64,000 bases of DNA from Streptomyces inusitatus (GCF_014651115.1 NZ_BMWG01000019.1:1-64000), one strand, 5' to 3'. Counted from the first letter of the stretch, positions 36,461-46,461 are shown. The notes: a model not told the origin generated them from the sequence alone. A program made the numbers and translations.

Positions 36461-39391
36461 GTGCACCCACCCTCCGCGGCAACGCCCTCCCGTGTCTCCT
36501 TCGACTCCCTCTCCCCCGACGTCCCCCTCTTCCACGCCGACGCCGTCTTCCTTCCCGGCGACCCGGCCCGCACCGGGCGCGTCGCCTTCTGGCACCCCGA
36601 CGCCGACACCGCGCCCGACACCCTGACGGTCGTCGGGGACGATCTGCGCCCGCGCACCGTGCCCGCGCTGCTGCTGCCCGTCTCCGCCGCGCTGCCGCTC
36701 CTGACCAGGATGCGCGCCGCGGCGGACGCCTCCCCCTCCATCGCCTTCTGGGGAGCCGCGGCCGTGCTCTCCCTGCGGCTCGTGGCGCGCGGGCTGCTGC
36801 TGCCCGGACTCACCGCCACCGATCACGACTCCTGGCGGATCGGACCGCTGACCCCCGAGGACCTTGACGGGATCCGCGCCCTCGCCGCGTCGATGCCGCC
36901 CACCGCCCACGCCACCCCGCTGGAGACACCGCCGGACGCCGTCGCCTCCGACGTACCGGACGTGCCCGGCGTGCCCGACGTGCCCGGCGTACCCCTGCTG
37001 CCGGACCCGGAGCGGCTGCTGCGCTCGTTCCTCGACGCGATCGCGGACTCGATGCCCCGCACCCCGGCCGCGCGGGCCGCCGCGGGCGGCCCGGCGTTCG
37101 CCGCGCGGGAGCCGCAGCGGATGCCCGAGCGGCGCGCCTGGGCGGCGGACGTCGCCGCCGGGCACGACGCCGGTGTACGCCTCTCCCTGCGCGTCGAACT
37201 CGTGGGCGGCGGAGCGGGCGACACCGACGAGGAGAACGAGGGCGGCGGAGAACCGTCGTTCCGCGCCGTCCTCCAGATGCACAGCGTCAGCGACCCGGCC
37301 GTCGTCGCGGACGCGGCCGACGTGTGGGCGGGCGGCGACCGGCCGGGCGACGCCTTCGGCCCCAGGGCCCGGATGGACGCGCTGCTGGCGCTGCGCCGCG
37401 CCGCCCGGGCGTGGCCCCCTCTCACCCCGCTGTTGCAGGCCGCCGTTCCCGACGCGCTCGACCTCGCGGACGAGGAGGTCGCCGAACTCCTCGGCGAGGC
37501 GGCCAAGGCGCTCGCGGCCGGCGGCGTCCAAGTGCACTGGCCGAAGGAACTGGCCCACCGTCTCACCGCCCGGGCCGTGATCGGCCCGCCCGACGACGGC
37601 GCGGACGGCGGCGAGTCGGGGGTGCCCTCCTTCCTGTCCGCCGACGCCCTCCTCGCCTTCGACTGGAGGTTCGCCCTGGGCGACCGTCAGCTGACCCGCG
37701 AGGAGCTGGATCTGCTCGCCGAGGCGAACCGGCCGCTGGTGCGGCTGCGCGACCAATGGGTGCTCATCGACCCCCAGGAGGCCCGCCGCGCCCGCGAGAG
37801 CCAGGACCGGAAGCTGACCCCGATCGACGCGCTCGGAGCCGTACTGACCGGCACGGCCGAGGTCGACGGCCGTCCGGTGGCGGTGCACGCCTCCGGCTGG
37901 GTGGCCCGGCTGCGCGACCGCCTCGCCGACCCCGAGGGCGGGACCCAGGAGATCGCACAGCCCGCGGCGCTCACCGCGACCCTGCGCGACTACCAGCTGC
38001 GCGGACTGAACTGGCTCAACCGGATGACGTCGCTGGGCCTCGGCGGCTGTCTCGCCGACGACATGGGCCTCGGCAAGACGATCACGCTGATCGCCCTCCA
38101 TCTGCACCGGCAGACCGACCCGTCGGCGGCCGGGCCCACCCTGGTGGTCTGCCCCACCTCGCTGATGGGCAACTGGCAGCGGGAGATCGAGAAGTTCGCC
38201 CCCGGCACCCCGGTCCGGCGCTTCCACGGATCGTCGCGCGAACTCGGGAACCTGGCCGACGGGGAGTTCGTTCTCACCACGTACGGCACGATGAGGCTCG
38301 ACGCCGAGAGACTCGCCCGGACGGCGTGGGGCATGGTCGTCGCCGACGAGGCACAGCACGTCAAGAACCCTTATTCGGCGACCGCCCGCAGGCTGCGCAC
38401 CCTCGGGGCCAAGGCGCGGGTCGCGTTGAGCGGCACCCCCGTGGAGAACAACCTGTCCGAGCTGTGGGCCATCCTCGACTGGACCACGCCCGGACTCCTC
38501 GGCCCACTCGGCACATTCCGCTCGCGGTACGCGCGGGCGGTGGAAGGAGGCGAAGATCCCGCCGCCGCCCGGCGGCTCTCCTCACTGGTCCGGCCGTTCC
38601 TGCTGCGCCGGCACAAGTCCGACCCGGGCATCGCTCCCGAACTGCCGCCGAAGACGGAGACCGACCGCGCCGTCTCCCTCACCGCCGAACAGACCGGTCT
38701 CTACGAGGCGGTGGTGCGCGAGACGCTGGCCGCGATCTCCGAGGCCGACGGCATGGAGCGGCGCGGCCTGGTGATGAAGCTGCTCACCGCGCTCAAACAG
38801 ATCTGCAACCATCCGGCCCAGTATCTGAAGGAGGAACAGCCGAGGATCGCGGACCGCTCGGGCAAACTGGAACTGCTGGACGAGCTCCTGGACACCATCC
38901 TCGCCGAGGGCGCCGCCGTTCTGGTCTTCACCCAGTATGTGCAGATGGCCCGGCTGCTGGAGCGGCACCTCGCCGCCCGGGGGGTGCCGACGCAGTTCCT
39001 CCACGGCGGTACGCCGGTCGCGGAGCGCGAGGCGATGGTGGGCCGCTTCCAGAACGGTGACGTTCCGGTCTTCCTGCTGTCGCTCAAGGCGGCCGGCACC
39101 GGTCTCAATCTGACCCGGGCGGAGCATGTCGTGCACTTCGACCGCTGGTGGAACCCGGCCGTCGAGGCGCAGGCCACCGACCGGGCCTACCGCATCGGGC
39201 AGACTCAGCCGGTTCAGGTCCACCGGCTGATCGCCGAGGGGACCATCGAGGACCGGATCGCCGACATGCTCACGCGCAAGCGGGAGCTGGCCGACGCGGT
39301 CCTCGGATCCGGCGAGGCCGCGCTGACCGAACTGACCGACGCCGAACTGGCGGATCTGGTGGAGCTGCGAGGGGGCGGCGCGACGCGATGA
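36461..39391 (+). CDS. SNF2-family DEAD/DEAH-box helicase
   Basis: The 976-residue protein has an N-terminal bacterial SNF2-associated domain and an RecA-like ATPase core with LRDYQLRGLNWL, Walker A DDMGLGKT (about 530), DEAQ (about 627), SGTPVENNLSELW, and the C-terminal helicase motifs FTQYVQMARLLE and QATDRAYRIGQ (about 905). It starts at GTG 36461. Its stop overlaps the ATG of the SWIM protein (ATGA), a pairing conserved in actinobacteria, implying a two-component DNA-remodelling or repair role. Confidence 0.95.
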   Translation: MHPPSAATPSRVSFDSLSPDVPLFHADAVFLPGDPARTGRVAFWHPDADTAPDTLTVVGDDLRPRTVPALLLPVSAALPLLTRMRAAADASPSIAFWGAAAVLSLRLVARGLLLPGLTATDHDSWRIGPLTPEDLDGIRALAASMPPTAHATPLETPPDAVASDVPDVPGVPDVPGVPLLPDPERLLRSFLDAIADSMPRTPAARAAAGGPAFAAREPQRMPERRAWAADVAAGHDAGVRLSLRVELVGGGAGDTDEENEGGGEPSFRAVLQMHSVSDPAVVADAADVWAGGDRPGDAFGPRARMDALLALRRAARAWPPLTPLLQAAVPDALDLADEEVAELLGEAAKALAAGGVQVHWPKELAHRLTARAVIGPPDDGADGGESGVPSFLSADALLAFDWRFALGDRQLTREELDLLAEANRPLVRLRDQWVLIDPQEARRARESQDRKLTPIDALGAVLTGTAEVDGRPVAVHASGWVARLRDRLADPEGGTQEIAQPAALTATLRDYQLRGLNWLNRMTSLGLGGCLADDMGLGKTITLIALHLHRQTDPSAAGPTLVVCPTSLMGNWQREIEKFAPGTPVRRFHGSSRELGNLADGEFVLTTYGTMRLDAERLARTAWGMVVADEAQHVKNPYSATARRLRTLGAKARVALSGTPVENNLSELWAILDWTTPGLLGPLGTFRSRYARAVEGGEDPAAARRLSSLVRPFLLRRHKSDPGIAPELPPKTETDRAVSLTAEQTGLYEAVVRETLAAISEADGMERRGLVMKLLTALKQICNHPAQYLKEEQPRIADRSGKLELLDELLDTILAEGAAVLVFTQYVQMARLLERHLAARGVPTQFLHGGTPVAEREAMVGRFQNGDVPVFLLSLKAAGTGLNLTRAEHVVHFDRWWNPAVEAQATDRAYRIGQTQPVQVHRLIAEGTIEDRIADMLTRKRELADAVLGSGEAALTELTDAELADLVELRGGGATR

Positions 39392-40740
39392 ACGACAACG
39401 ACGAGTACGACGACACGTACGACAGCGACAGCGACGGCGATGAGGAGGCCGGGGGCGGGGCCCGCGACGGCCGGGACGAGGTGCGGACCTTTGTCGCGAG
39501 CCCGCCCGTCCGGGGTCGCGGCTTCGCCCAGAGCTGGTGGGGCCAGACCTGGATCAAGGCCCTGGAGGACACGGCGCTCGACGGCGAGCAGCTCCAGAAG
39601 GGCCGTCGGCAGGCCAGGGCGGGCGCGGTCGGCGCGGTGTCGGTACGCCCCGGGCGGGTCACCGCGGTCGTACGGGACCGCGACGGCACCGGCCGGCGCT
39701 GCGATGTGCTGCTCACCGAGCTGACCGACGCCGGGTGGGACCGGTTCCTGGACATGGCGGTCGACCGGTCGGGCCATATCGCCGCCCTGCTGGACCGGGA
39801 GATGCCGCCTCATCTGGTCGAGGACGCGGCCTCGGCCGGGGTCGAACTCCTCCCCGGCGTGGGCGATCTGGAGCCCGAGTGCGACTGCGGGGCATGGGAT
39901 CTGTGCCCGCACACCGCGGCCCTGTGCTACGAGGTGGCGAGGCTGCTGGACCAGGACCCGTTCGTACTGCTGCTGATGCGGGGACGCGGGGAGCGCCGTC
40001 TGCTGGACGAACTCCAGCTGCGCAGCGTGGCACGGGCCTCGGCCGGCGCCGCGCCGGACGAGGAGCCGGAAGCGGCTTCCCCGAGGGTGCGGGCCGATGA
40101 GGCGTTCGCGGCGCGGGAGATCCTCCCGCCGCTGCCCGCTCCCCCGCCGCCGCTCCAGGAGCCGGGGCAGCCGCCCGTCCTGGACACCGGGACCGCGCCG
40201 GCTCCGGGGATCGATCCGGACGCGCTGGAGTTCCTGGCCGCCGACGCCGCCGCGCGCGCCCACCGCCTGCTCTCGGAAGCACTCGCTCCGGGCCATGGCG
40301 ACCAGCCGGTGGAGCAGGTGCTGACGCCTGACCAGGACGCGGTGCGGATGGCCGCCGCCGTCCCGGGACCGGTGATCGCCGGGCGTCTCGCCGCCGCGAC
40401 CGGCCGGGGACGCACCGCGCTGGATCTCGCGGTTCGGGCCTGGCGATCGGGCGGTACGAGCGCGCTCGCCGTCCTGGACGGGGAGTGGACGCCCGGCCCG
40501 GAGGCGCTCGCCCGGGCGTCGTCGGTGCTGGACGCCGCCTGGGAGGAGACGGACCGGCCCCGGCTGCGCGCGTCCGCGCCGGGCCGCTGGACGGTGACCG
40601 GATCCGATGCTCAGCTGCGGCTCGGCGAGGACGGCCGCTGGTGGCCGTACCGCAAGGAGCGGGGTCACTGGTCGCCCTCGGGTCCGGGTGCCCACGACCC
40701 GGCGGCGGCTCTGGCGGAGGCCCTGGGCGAGAGCGGCTGA
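39388..40740 (+). CDS. SWIM zinc-finger protein, partner of the SNF2 helicase
   Basis: This 450-residue protein begins with an acidic tract (about 1-30), then FAQSWWGQTWIKALEDT, and a SWIM finger ECDCGAWDLCPHTAALCYEVARLL (about 163-186; CxC...CxH). SWIM domains bind DNA or protein, and in this operon type the protein accompanies the SNF2 helicase. The C-terminal half is helical with a proline-rich linker. The start overlaps the helicase stop by ATGA. Confidence 0.9.
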   Translation: MNDNDEYDDTYDSDSDGDEEAGGGARDGRDEVRTFVASPPVRGRGFAQSWWGQTWIKALEDTALDGEQLQKGRRQARAGAVGAVSVRPGRVTAVVRDRDGTGRRCDVLLTELTDAGWDRFLDMAVDRSGHIAALLDREMPPHLVEDAASAGVELLPGVGDLEPECDCGAWDLCPHTAALCYEVARLLDQDPFVLLLMRGRGERRLLDELQLRSVARASAGAAPDEEPEAASPRVRADEAFAAREILPPLPAPPPPLQEPGQPPVLDTGTAPAPGIDPDALEFLAADAAARAHRLLSEALAPGHGDQPVEQVLTPDQDAVRMAAAVPGPVIAGRLAAATGRGRTALDLAVRAWRSGGTSALAVLDGEWTPGPEALARASSVLDAAWEETDRPRLRASAPGRWTVTGSDAQLRLGEDGRWWPYRKERGHWSPSGPGAHDPAAALAEALGESG

Positions 40741-40771
40741 CCGGCCGGGCCCCAGGCGGGCGTCCGGGGCA

Positions 40772-40811
40772 GGCGTCCGGTACGAGGCGCGAGAACCTCG
40801 TACCGGACGCC
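40772..40811 (+). terminator. Strong intrinsic terminator after the SNF2-SWIM operon
   Basis: A perfect 16-bp stem (GGCGTCCGGTACGAGG at 40772-40787 and complement at 40796-40811) with an 8-base loop. Confidence 0.85.
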
Positions 40812-40984
40812 GGGAGTCCCGGGCATGGGTTCAACGCGAGGTCCCGACAGCCTCACCAGGCAGCGCGTGTACCGGCCGAAACAGCGAAACCGCCTCCGGT
40901 CCCCCGGCGCGTCCGGCAGTGTACGTCCCGACGCCGGACGGCGTCCGGACGGAAGAGCCGCCCGGACCGCCCCGGCCGACGCCG

Positions 40985-41080
40985 CTCCGGTTCGATCCGG
41001 TCTGATCCGGTCTGATCCGGTCCAGTTCAGTCCGGTTTCAGTCTGGTTCGGTTCGATCCGGTTCGATCCGGTCCGCCGGA
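40985..41080 (+). repeat. ATCCGGT(C/T)(C/T)G tandem repeat upstream of the phytase-like gene
   Basis: About eight imperfect copies of a 10-base unit (GATCCGGTCT / GTTCGATCCG) fill the leader of the gene at 41109. Coding potential is absent. The remaining 40812-40984 shows nothing I can name. Confidence 0.6.
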
Positions 41081-41108
41081 GCAACCGCCCGCCTGCCAAG
41101 GAGGCCCG

Positions 41109-42470
41109 TTGTCCCCCCACACCCAGCCGTCCCGCGCACTGCGCCGTACCCTCGCCGTGGGTCTGCCGATCACCCTGGTCGCGGCCATGGCCGTCGCCGG
41201 GACGGCCGTCGGCGCCCCGGCTCCCGCGGGCAAGGCCGAGAAGCCCGCGCGTGTCGTGGGCTCCGCCGTCCTCGACGAGATCCCCCTCGCGGAGTTCAGC
41301 AACTCGCTGCTGCCCGGCTCCGTCTCCAACGACCGGGGCGTCCACCTCGGCGTCGGCAGCGACCTCTACCCCGCCGGCCGCAAGGGCGAGTTCTGGGCGC
41401 TGACCGACCGCGGTCCCAATGGCCAGATCAGGGTCGACGGCAAGAAGCGCCGCACCTTCGCCGTGCCGGAGTTCGACCCGGCCCTGGTGAAGATCCGGGT
41501 CTCCGGCGACCGGGTCAGGGTGCTCACCGCCGTTCCGCTGACCACCGCCTCCGGCAAGCCGGTCACCGGGCTGCCGAACCAGGCCTCCCGCGACGAGGCC
41601 CCGTACTCGTACGACGCGGGAACCCCGCTCGACCGCAACCCCAGCGGACTGGACACCGAGGGGATGGTGCGAGCGGACGGCGGCTCGTTCTGGCTCTCCG
41701 ACGAGTACGGGCCCTCACTGATCCATGTCTCCCCGCGCGGCCGCGTACTCGCCCGCTATGTTCCGCAGGGTCTGAAGCTGACGGGCGCGGACTATCCGGT
41801 GATCGAGGCCTTGCCGTCGATCCTGCTGAATCGCAAGCTCAACCGGGGCTTCGAAGGGCTGGCCGTACTCCCGGGCGGCGATCTGGTCGCCGCGGTGCAG
41901 AGCCCGCTGGCAGTGCCCGACCAGGCGGCGGGCGAGGCATCCCGCAATGCCCGGCTGATCCGGTTCTCCCCCGAGAAGCAGACGGTGACGGCGGAGTACG
42001 CCTATCGGTTCGACGCGGTGGGCGTGGTCGATCCGGGCGAGACCGACACCTCGGAGCTGAAGATCTCCTCGCTCGTCGCCCTCGACGACGACACCCTCCT
42101 GGTGCAGGAGCGCACGGACAGATCGTCCCGGCTCCAGCGGGTCACCCTCCCGCCGGGCGCGGGCATTCTGGGCGGCCGCTGGGACGATCCGTCGACCTCC
42201 CCCAGCTATGAGCAGCTCGACGATCCCTCGGCGGCGGGCGTCCCGGTGCTGGGCAAGTCCCTTCTCGTCGACTTCGGAAAGGTGGCGGGGGTGCCCGGAA
42301 AGATCGAGGGCGTCGCCGTGGTCGGGAAACGGACTCTCGCGCTCATCAACGACAACGACTTCGGGATGACGGACGGCCCCGGGGCCTTCGATCCGAACGG
42401 ACGGCTCGTGGACAGCGGTGTCAACACCCATGTGGTGCAGGTACGGCTACCGGAACGGCTGACCGACTGA
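41109..42470 (+). CDS. Secreted esterase-like/phytase-like beta-propeller protein
   Basis: The 453-residue protein has a signal peptide (RALRRTLAVGLPITLVAAMAVAGTAVGAPAPA, cleavage near residue 37) and a propeller-like body with ALTDRGPNGQI, GLDTEGMVRADGGSFWLSDEYGPSLI and FEGLAVLPGGDLVAAVQSP, the pattern of the 'esterase-like activity of phytase' family. Such exported proteins act on phosphoesters or are of unknown substrate. The TTG start is supported by AAGGAGG four bases upstream. A terminator hairpin follows. Confidence 0.85.
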   Translation: MSPHTQPSRALRRTLAVGLPITLVAAMAVAGTAVGAPAPAGKAEKPARVVGSAVLDEIPLAEFSNSLLPGSVSNDRGVHLGVGSDLYPAGRKGEFWALTDRGPNGQIRVDGKKRRTFAVPEFDPALVKIRVSGDRVRVLTAVPLTTASGKPVTGLPNQASRDEAPYSYDAGTPLDRNPSGLDTEGMVRADGGSFWLSDEYGPSLIHVSPRGRVLARYVPQGLKLTGADYPVIEALPSILLNRKLNRGFEGLAVLPGGDLVAAVQSPLAVPDQAAGEASRNARLIRFSPEKQTVTAEYAYRFDAVGVVDPGETDTSELKISSLVALDDDTLLVQERTDRSSRLQRVTLPPGAGILGGRWDDPSTSPSYEQLDDPSAAGVPVLGKSLLVDFGKVAGVPGKIEGVAVVGKRTLALINDNDFGMTDGPGAFDPNGRLVDSGVNTHVVQVRLPERLTD

Positions 42471-42501
42471 CCCACTCGGGCGGGCATGCGCCCACCTCCC
42501 C

Positions 42502-42535
42502 GAAGCCGCCCGGATCCCGAGCCCCGGGCGGCTTC
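42502..42535 (+). terminator. Intrinsic terminator
   Basis: Perfect 12-bp stem GAAGCCGCCCGG (42502-42513) and complement (42524-42535), 10-base loop, after the phytase-like gene. Confidence 0.8.
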
Positions 42536-42645
42536 TCCGTACCACAGCCACGACCCTCCTGTACCGGTTTACGGCGAATCACCACCCCGCAGCCCGGCAC
42601 CTCGTACGGTGGGTTCCCGCCCGCACCGATCCGCACCTCTGTACT

Positions 42646-42688
42646 CCCCGCACCCCGCACCCCGCACCCCGCACCCCGCACCCCGCAC
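42646..42688 (+). repeat. CACCCCG heptamer tandem repeat
   Basis: Six consecutive near-perfect copies of the heptamer CACCCCG lie in the leader of the amidase gene. A length-variable simple repeat in a promoter region could affect expression. Confidence 0.8.
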
Positions 42689-42838
42689 CGACGGTGCACC
42701 GCCCGGGACGGCGCACCGTCGACAGCGACATCCCCGGCCAACCACCGTCGACAGGAGATCCTCTCGGTGACCCCGCTCTCCGGCGGAGGATCCCCGTACG
42801 CACCTCCCCGCTTCTGACACGCCACCAGGAGAGGACCC

Positions 42839-43441
42839 ATGGACCGCAGAACACTCCTCGGCGGCGCCGCGCTGGCGGCGGTCACCGGCGCGCTGCTGCC
42901 GACCGCAGCCCGGGCCGCCGCCGCCACCGGCTCGTCGCCCCCGCCCCGGGCGGACACCGACCACCCCTCCGCGCGGTGGATGCCCGCCTCCGCGTCCAAT
43001 CTCACCGCCGCCGACCGGCCCTCGTCCCACCGGATCGACTTCGTCGTCATCCATGTCACCCAGGAGACCTTCGCCGACACGGTGAAGATCTTCCAGAACC
43101 CGGCGAGAAAGGTGTCCGCGCACTATGTGGTCCGCTCGGTGGACGGCCATGTGGCGCAGTGCGTACGAGAGCGCGACATCGGCTGGCACGCGGGCAACTG
43201 GGACTACAACACCCGCTCCGTCGGCGTCGAGCACGAGGGCTGGGTGGACAGACCCGCCTACTTCACCCATGCCCTCTACGAACGGTCGGCGGCCCTCACC
43301 GCCTCCGTGTGCGACCGCTACGGCATCCCCAAGGACCGCGCGCACATCATCGGCCACCACGAGGTCCCCGGCGCCACCCACAGTGATCCGGGGCCGCACT
43401 GGGACTGGACGCGATACATCCGACTCGTCAACTTCGCCTGA
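42839..43441 (+). CDS. Secreted N-acetylmuramoyl-L-alanine amidase (Amidase_2)
   Basis: This 200-residue peptidoglycan hydrolase starts MDRRTLLGGAALAAVTGALLP, a signal with twin arginines and cleavage near ARA (about 24-26). The Amidase_2 fold follows: FVVIHVTQ with zinc ligand H72, SAHYVVRSVDGHVAQ, GWHAGNWDYNTRSVGVEHEG, and GHHEVPGATHSDPGPHWDW carrying the other zinc histidine. It cleaves the amide between MurNAc and L-alanine outside the cell. Confidence 0.92.
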   Translation: MDRRTLLGGAALAAVTGALLPTAARAAAATGSSPPPRADTDHPSARWMPASASNLTAADRPSSHRIDFVVIHVTQETFADTVKIFQNPARKVSAHYVVRSVDGHVAQCVRERDIGWHAGNWDYNTRSVGVEHEGWVDRPAYFTHALYERSAALTASVCDRYGIPKDRAHIIGHHEVPGATHSDPGPHWDWTRYIRLVNFA

Positions 43442-43549
43442 CGGAAAACACAGAAAGCAGAAAAAGCAGAAAAAGTACGGAAAGCAGCGTGGAAAGCCTC
43501 TCTTACGGCGAGGCAGTCGTTCTTGTCGCGCCCGGTCGACTCGGTCACG

Positions 43550-44827
43550 ATGGACTCCAGGGAGGCCGAGTTGACCGACCCATGGGTGGCCCTGGAGCCG
43601 GGCGAGGACCCGGACGAGCGGATCACCGTGCTGCGCAGAGCACACGACACCTATCTGACCGAGGGCCGGTTCGAGCCTCCCGTACGCCCTGTGGTGGCCG
43701 AATCCTGGCGGCGTTCGGCCCGTGCCCGGGTCAGCCCGGACGGCACCCCGGGCGTCGAGCTGGACGAGGGCGCGATCACCGCGTACCGCGAAGGGCATCC
43801 GCTGGCGCGGGCGATGCCCCTGGTGCGGGAGTTGACGGACGCGTACGCCAGGGACGGCGGCCATCTGGTGGCCGTCTGCGACGCCGAGGGACGGCTGCTG
43901 TGGGTGGAGGGGCCGCTCGCCGCCCGCCGCGCGGCGAGCCGGATGAACTTCGTGCCGGGCGCCCGCTGGGCCGAGACGGTCGCCGGCACGAACGCCCCCG
44001 GCACGGCGATCGCCGTGGACCGGCCCGTCCAGATCTTCGCCGCCGAGCACTTCAGCCGTCCCGTGCAGGCATGGACCTGCGCGGCGGCCCCGATCCACGA
44101 TCCCGCCAGCGGCCGGGTGCTGGGCGCGGTGGACATCACCGGCGGGAACGGGCTCGCGCATCCGCACAGCCTCGCCTTCGTCGGGGCCGTGGCGCGGGCC
44201 GCCGAGTCCCAGTTGGCACTGCTCGCGCCGCCGCCCGCCCCGGACGGCGTCCGGCTCTCCGCCCTGGGCCGGGACGAGGCCCTGCTGGTGACCGACGGCC
44301 GCAAGACACGGCTGAGCCGCAGACACAGCGAGATCCTGGTCCTGCTCGCCCACCACCCCGAGGGCATCGGCGGCGACGAACTGCTCATCGAGCTGTACGA
44401 GGACGAGTCGGTCACCCCGGTGACCCTGCGGGCCGAACTGCACCGGCTGCGCGCCCTGCTGGGCCCCGATGTGCTCCGCTCACGCCCCTACCGCATCGCC
44501 GCCCCCCGCGTCGACGCCGACTTCGGCACGGTGACCCGGCGGCTGGCGTCGGGCGCGGTCACGGGCGCGATGAGCGCCTACACCGGGCCGCTGCTGCCCG
44601 CCTCCCGCGCGCCCTCCGTCGTACGGCTGCGCCGCAGACTCGCCGACCAGCTCCGGGCCGCCCTGCTGGCGCGCGCCGATCCTGGGCTGCTGGCCGACTG
44701 GGCGTACAGCCCCTGGGGCGAGGAGGATCTGCCGGTGTGGCGGGCGCTCGCCGCCGTACTGCCCTCGCCGCAGCGGCCCGCCGCGCTGGCCAGGGTCCGC
44801 GAACTGGACGGCTGGCAGCGGCGGTGA
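43550..44827 (+). CDS. GAF-domain transcriptional regulator
   Basis: This 425-residue regulator has a GAF sensory domain (about 100-215; VCDAEGRLLWVEGP, FVPGARWAETVAGTNAPGTAI, WTCAAAPIHDPASGRVLGAVDITGG) and a C-terminal winged-helix-like region (LSRRHSEILVLLAHHPEGIGGDELLIELY, VTLRAELHRLRALLG). Similar regulators sit next to aldehyde dehydrogenase genes and control them, as expected here (110 bases to the next start). The stretch before it (43445-43490) is oddly A-rich with AGCAGAAAA repeats. Confidence 0.8.
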   Translation: MDSREAELTDPWVALEPGEDPDERITVLRRAHDTYLTEGRFEPPVRPVVAESWRRSARARVSPDGTPGVELDEGAITAYREGHPLARAMPLVRELTDAYARDGGHLVAVCDAEGRLLWVEGPLAARRAASRMNFVPGARWAETVAGTNAPGTAIAVDRPVQIFAAEHFSRPVQAWTCAAAPIHDPASGRVLGAVDITGGNGLAHPHSLAFVGAVARAAESQLALLAPPPAPDGVRLSALGRDEALLVTDGRKTRLSRRHSEILVLLAHHPEGIGGDELLIELYEDESVTPVTLRAELHRLRALLGPDVLRSRPYRIAAPRVDADFGTVTRRLASGAVTGAMSAYTGPLLPASRAPSVVRLRRRLADQLRAALLARADPGLLADWAYSPWGEEDLPVWRALAAVLPSPQRPAALARVRELDGWQRR

Positions 44828-44937
44828 CGGCCCGCCGGACGTCAACAGGCGCGCAACGCGCTCGCAACGTCCTGCCTCCTAGCCTCCCGATGACCGTCGT
44901 CCCGAGGTGGCGGCGGCGTCACCGGGAGGTTGTGGAG

Positions 44938-46461
44938 ATGACCCGATACGCGGCACCGGGAAGCGACGGCTCGATCGTCTCGTACCAGCCCCGCTACGAC
45001 CACTGGATCGGCGGACAGTACGTACCCCCGGCCCGGGGCGCCTACTTCGAGAACCCGAGCCCGGTCAACGGCCGCCCGTTCACCGAGATCGCCCGGGGCA
45101 CCGCCGAGGACGTGGAACGCGCCCTGGACGCCGCCCACGCCGCCGCACCCGGCTGGGGCCGGGTCTCCGCCGGTGAGCGCGGCGGGATCCTGCTGAAGAT
45201 CGCGGACCGTATGGAGGCCAACCTCGAAGCGCTCGCGGTCGCCGAGAGCTGGGAGAACGGCAAGCCGGTACGGGAGACTCTGGCCGCCGACATCCCGCTG
45301 GCGATCGACCACTTCCGGTACTTCGCGGGGGTGCTGCGCGCCCAGGAGGGAGGACTCAGCCAGCTCGACGACGACACCGTCGCGTACCACTTCCACGAGC
45401 CGCTGGGCGTCGTCGCCCAGATCATCCCGTGGAACTTCCCCATCCTCATGGCCACCTGGAAGCTCGCCCCCGCCCTCGCGGCCGGCAACGCCGTGGTCCT
45501 CAAGCCCGCCGAGCAGACCCCTGCCTCCATCCACTTCTGGCTCGGCCTCGTCGCCGACCTCCTCCCCGACGGCGTACTCAACATCGTCAACGGCTTCGGC
45601 GTCGAGGCCGGCAAACCCCTGGCCTCCAGCCCGCGCGTCGCCAAGATCGCCTTCACCGGGGAGACCACGACCGGGCGGCTGATCATGCAGTACGCCTCCG
45701 AGAACATCAAACCGGTCTCCCTCGAACTCGGCGGCAAGTCACCCAACATCTTCTTCGACGACGTCTCCGCCTCCGCCGACGACTTCCTCGACAAGGCCCT
45801 CGAAGGCTTCACCATGTTCGCCCTCAACCAGGGCGAGGTCTGCACCTGTCCCTCGCGCGCCCTGATCCAGCGCGGCCACTACGGCGCCTTCCTGGAAGCG
45901 GGCGTCGCCCGCACCGAACAGATCGTTCCCGGCCACCCCCTGGACACCGACACCATGATCGGCGCACAGGCCTCCAACGACCAGCTTCAGAAGATCCTCT
46001 CCTACCTCGACATCGGCCAGCAGGAAGGCGCGAAGATCCTCACCGGCGGTCAACGCATCGAGCACGACGGCGACATGGCCGGCGGCTACTACGTCCAGCC
46101 GACCGTCCTTGAGGGAGACAACCGCATGCGCGTCTTCCAGGAAGAGATCTTCGGCCCCGTCGTCGCCGTCACCTCCTTCTCCGACTTCGACGACGCCATC
46201 AAGATCGCCAACGACACCCTGTACGGCCTGGGCGCGGGCGTCTGGACCCGCGACATCAACACCGCCTACCGCGCGGGCCGGGCCATCCAGGCAGGCCGCG
46301 TCTGGACGAACTGCTACCACGCCTATCCGGCGCACGCGGCGTTCGGCGGGTACAAGCAGTCGGGGATCGGCCGCGAGAACCACCGGATGATGCTGGATCA
46401 CTATCAGCAGACAAAAAACTTGCTCGTGTCGTATTCGCCGAAGAAGCTGGGCTTCTTCTAG
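44938..46461 (+). CDS. NAD(P)-dependent aldehyde dehydrogenase (ExaC/AldB-like)
   Basis: The 507-residue aldehyde dehydrogenase is complete: IPWNFPILMATWKLAPALAAGNAVVLKPAEQTP for nucleotide binding, SLELGGKSPNIFF with the general-base glutamate, and LNQGEVCTCPSRAL with the catalytic cysteine. The two cysteines and C-terminal HHR-type segment resemble ExaC/acetaldehyde dehydrogenases used in ethanol and acetoin metabolism. The ATG follows GGGAGG by about eight bases. The upstream GAF regulator is its likely activator. A hairpin follows. Confidence 0.93.
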   Translation: MTRYAAPGSDGSIVSYQPRYDHWIGGQYVPPARGAYFENPSPVNGRPFTEIARGTAEDVERALDAAHAAAPGWGRVSAGERGGILLKIADRMEANLEALAVAESWENGKPVRETLAADIPLAIDHFRYFAGVLRAQEGGLSQLDDDTVAYHFHEPLGVVAQIIPWNFPILMATWKLAPALAAGNAVVLKPAEQTPASIHFWLGLVADLLPDGVLNIVNGFGVEAGKPLASSPRVAKIAFTGETTTGRLIMQYASENIKPVSLELGGKSPNIFFDDVSASADDFLDKALEGFTMFALNQGEVCTCPSRALIQRGHYGAFLEAGVARTEQIVPGHPLDTDTMIGAQASNDQLQKILSYLDIGQQEGAKILTGGQRIEHDGDMAGGYYVQPTVLEGDNRMRVFQEEIFGPVVAVTSFSDFDDAIKIANDTLYGLGAGVWTRDINTAYRAGRAIQAGRVWTNCYHAYPAHAAFGGYKQSGIGRENHRMMLDHYQQTKNLLVSYSPKKLGFF

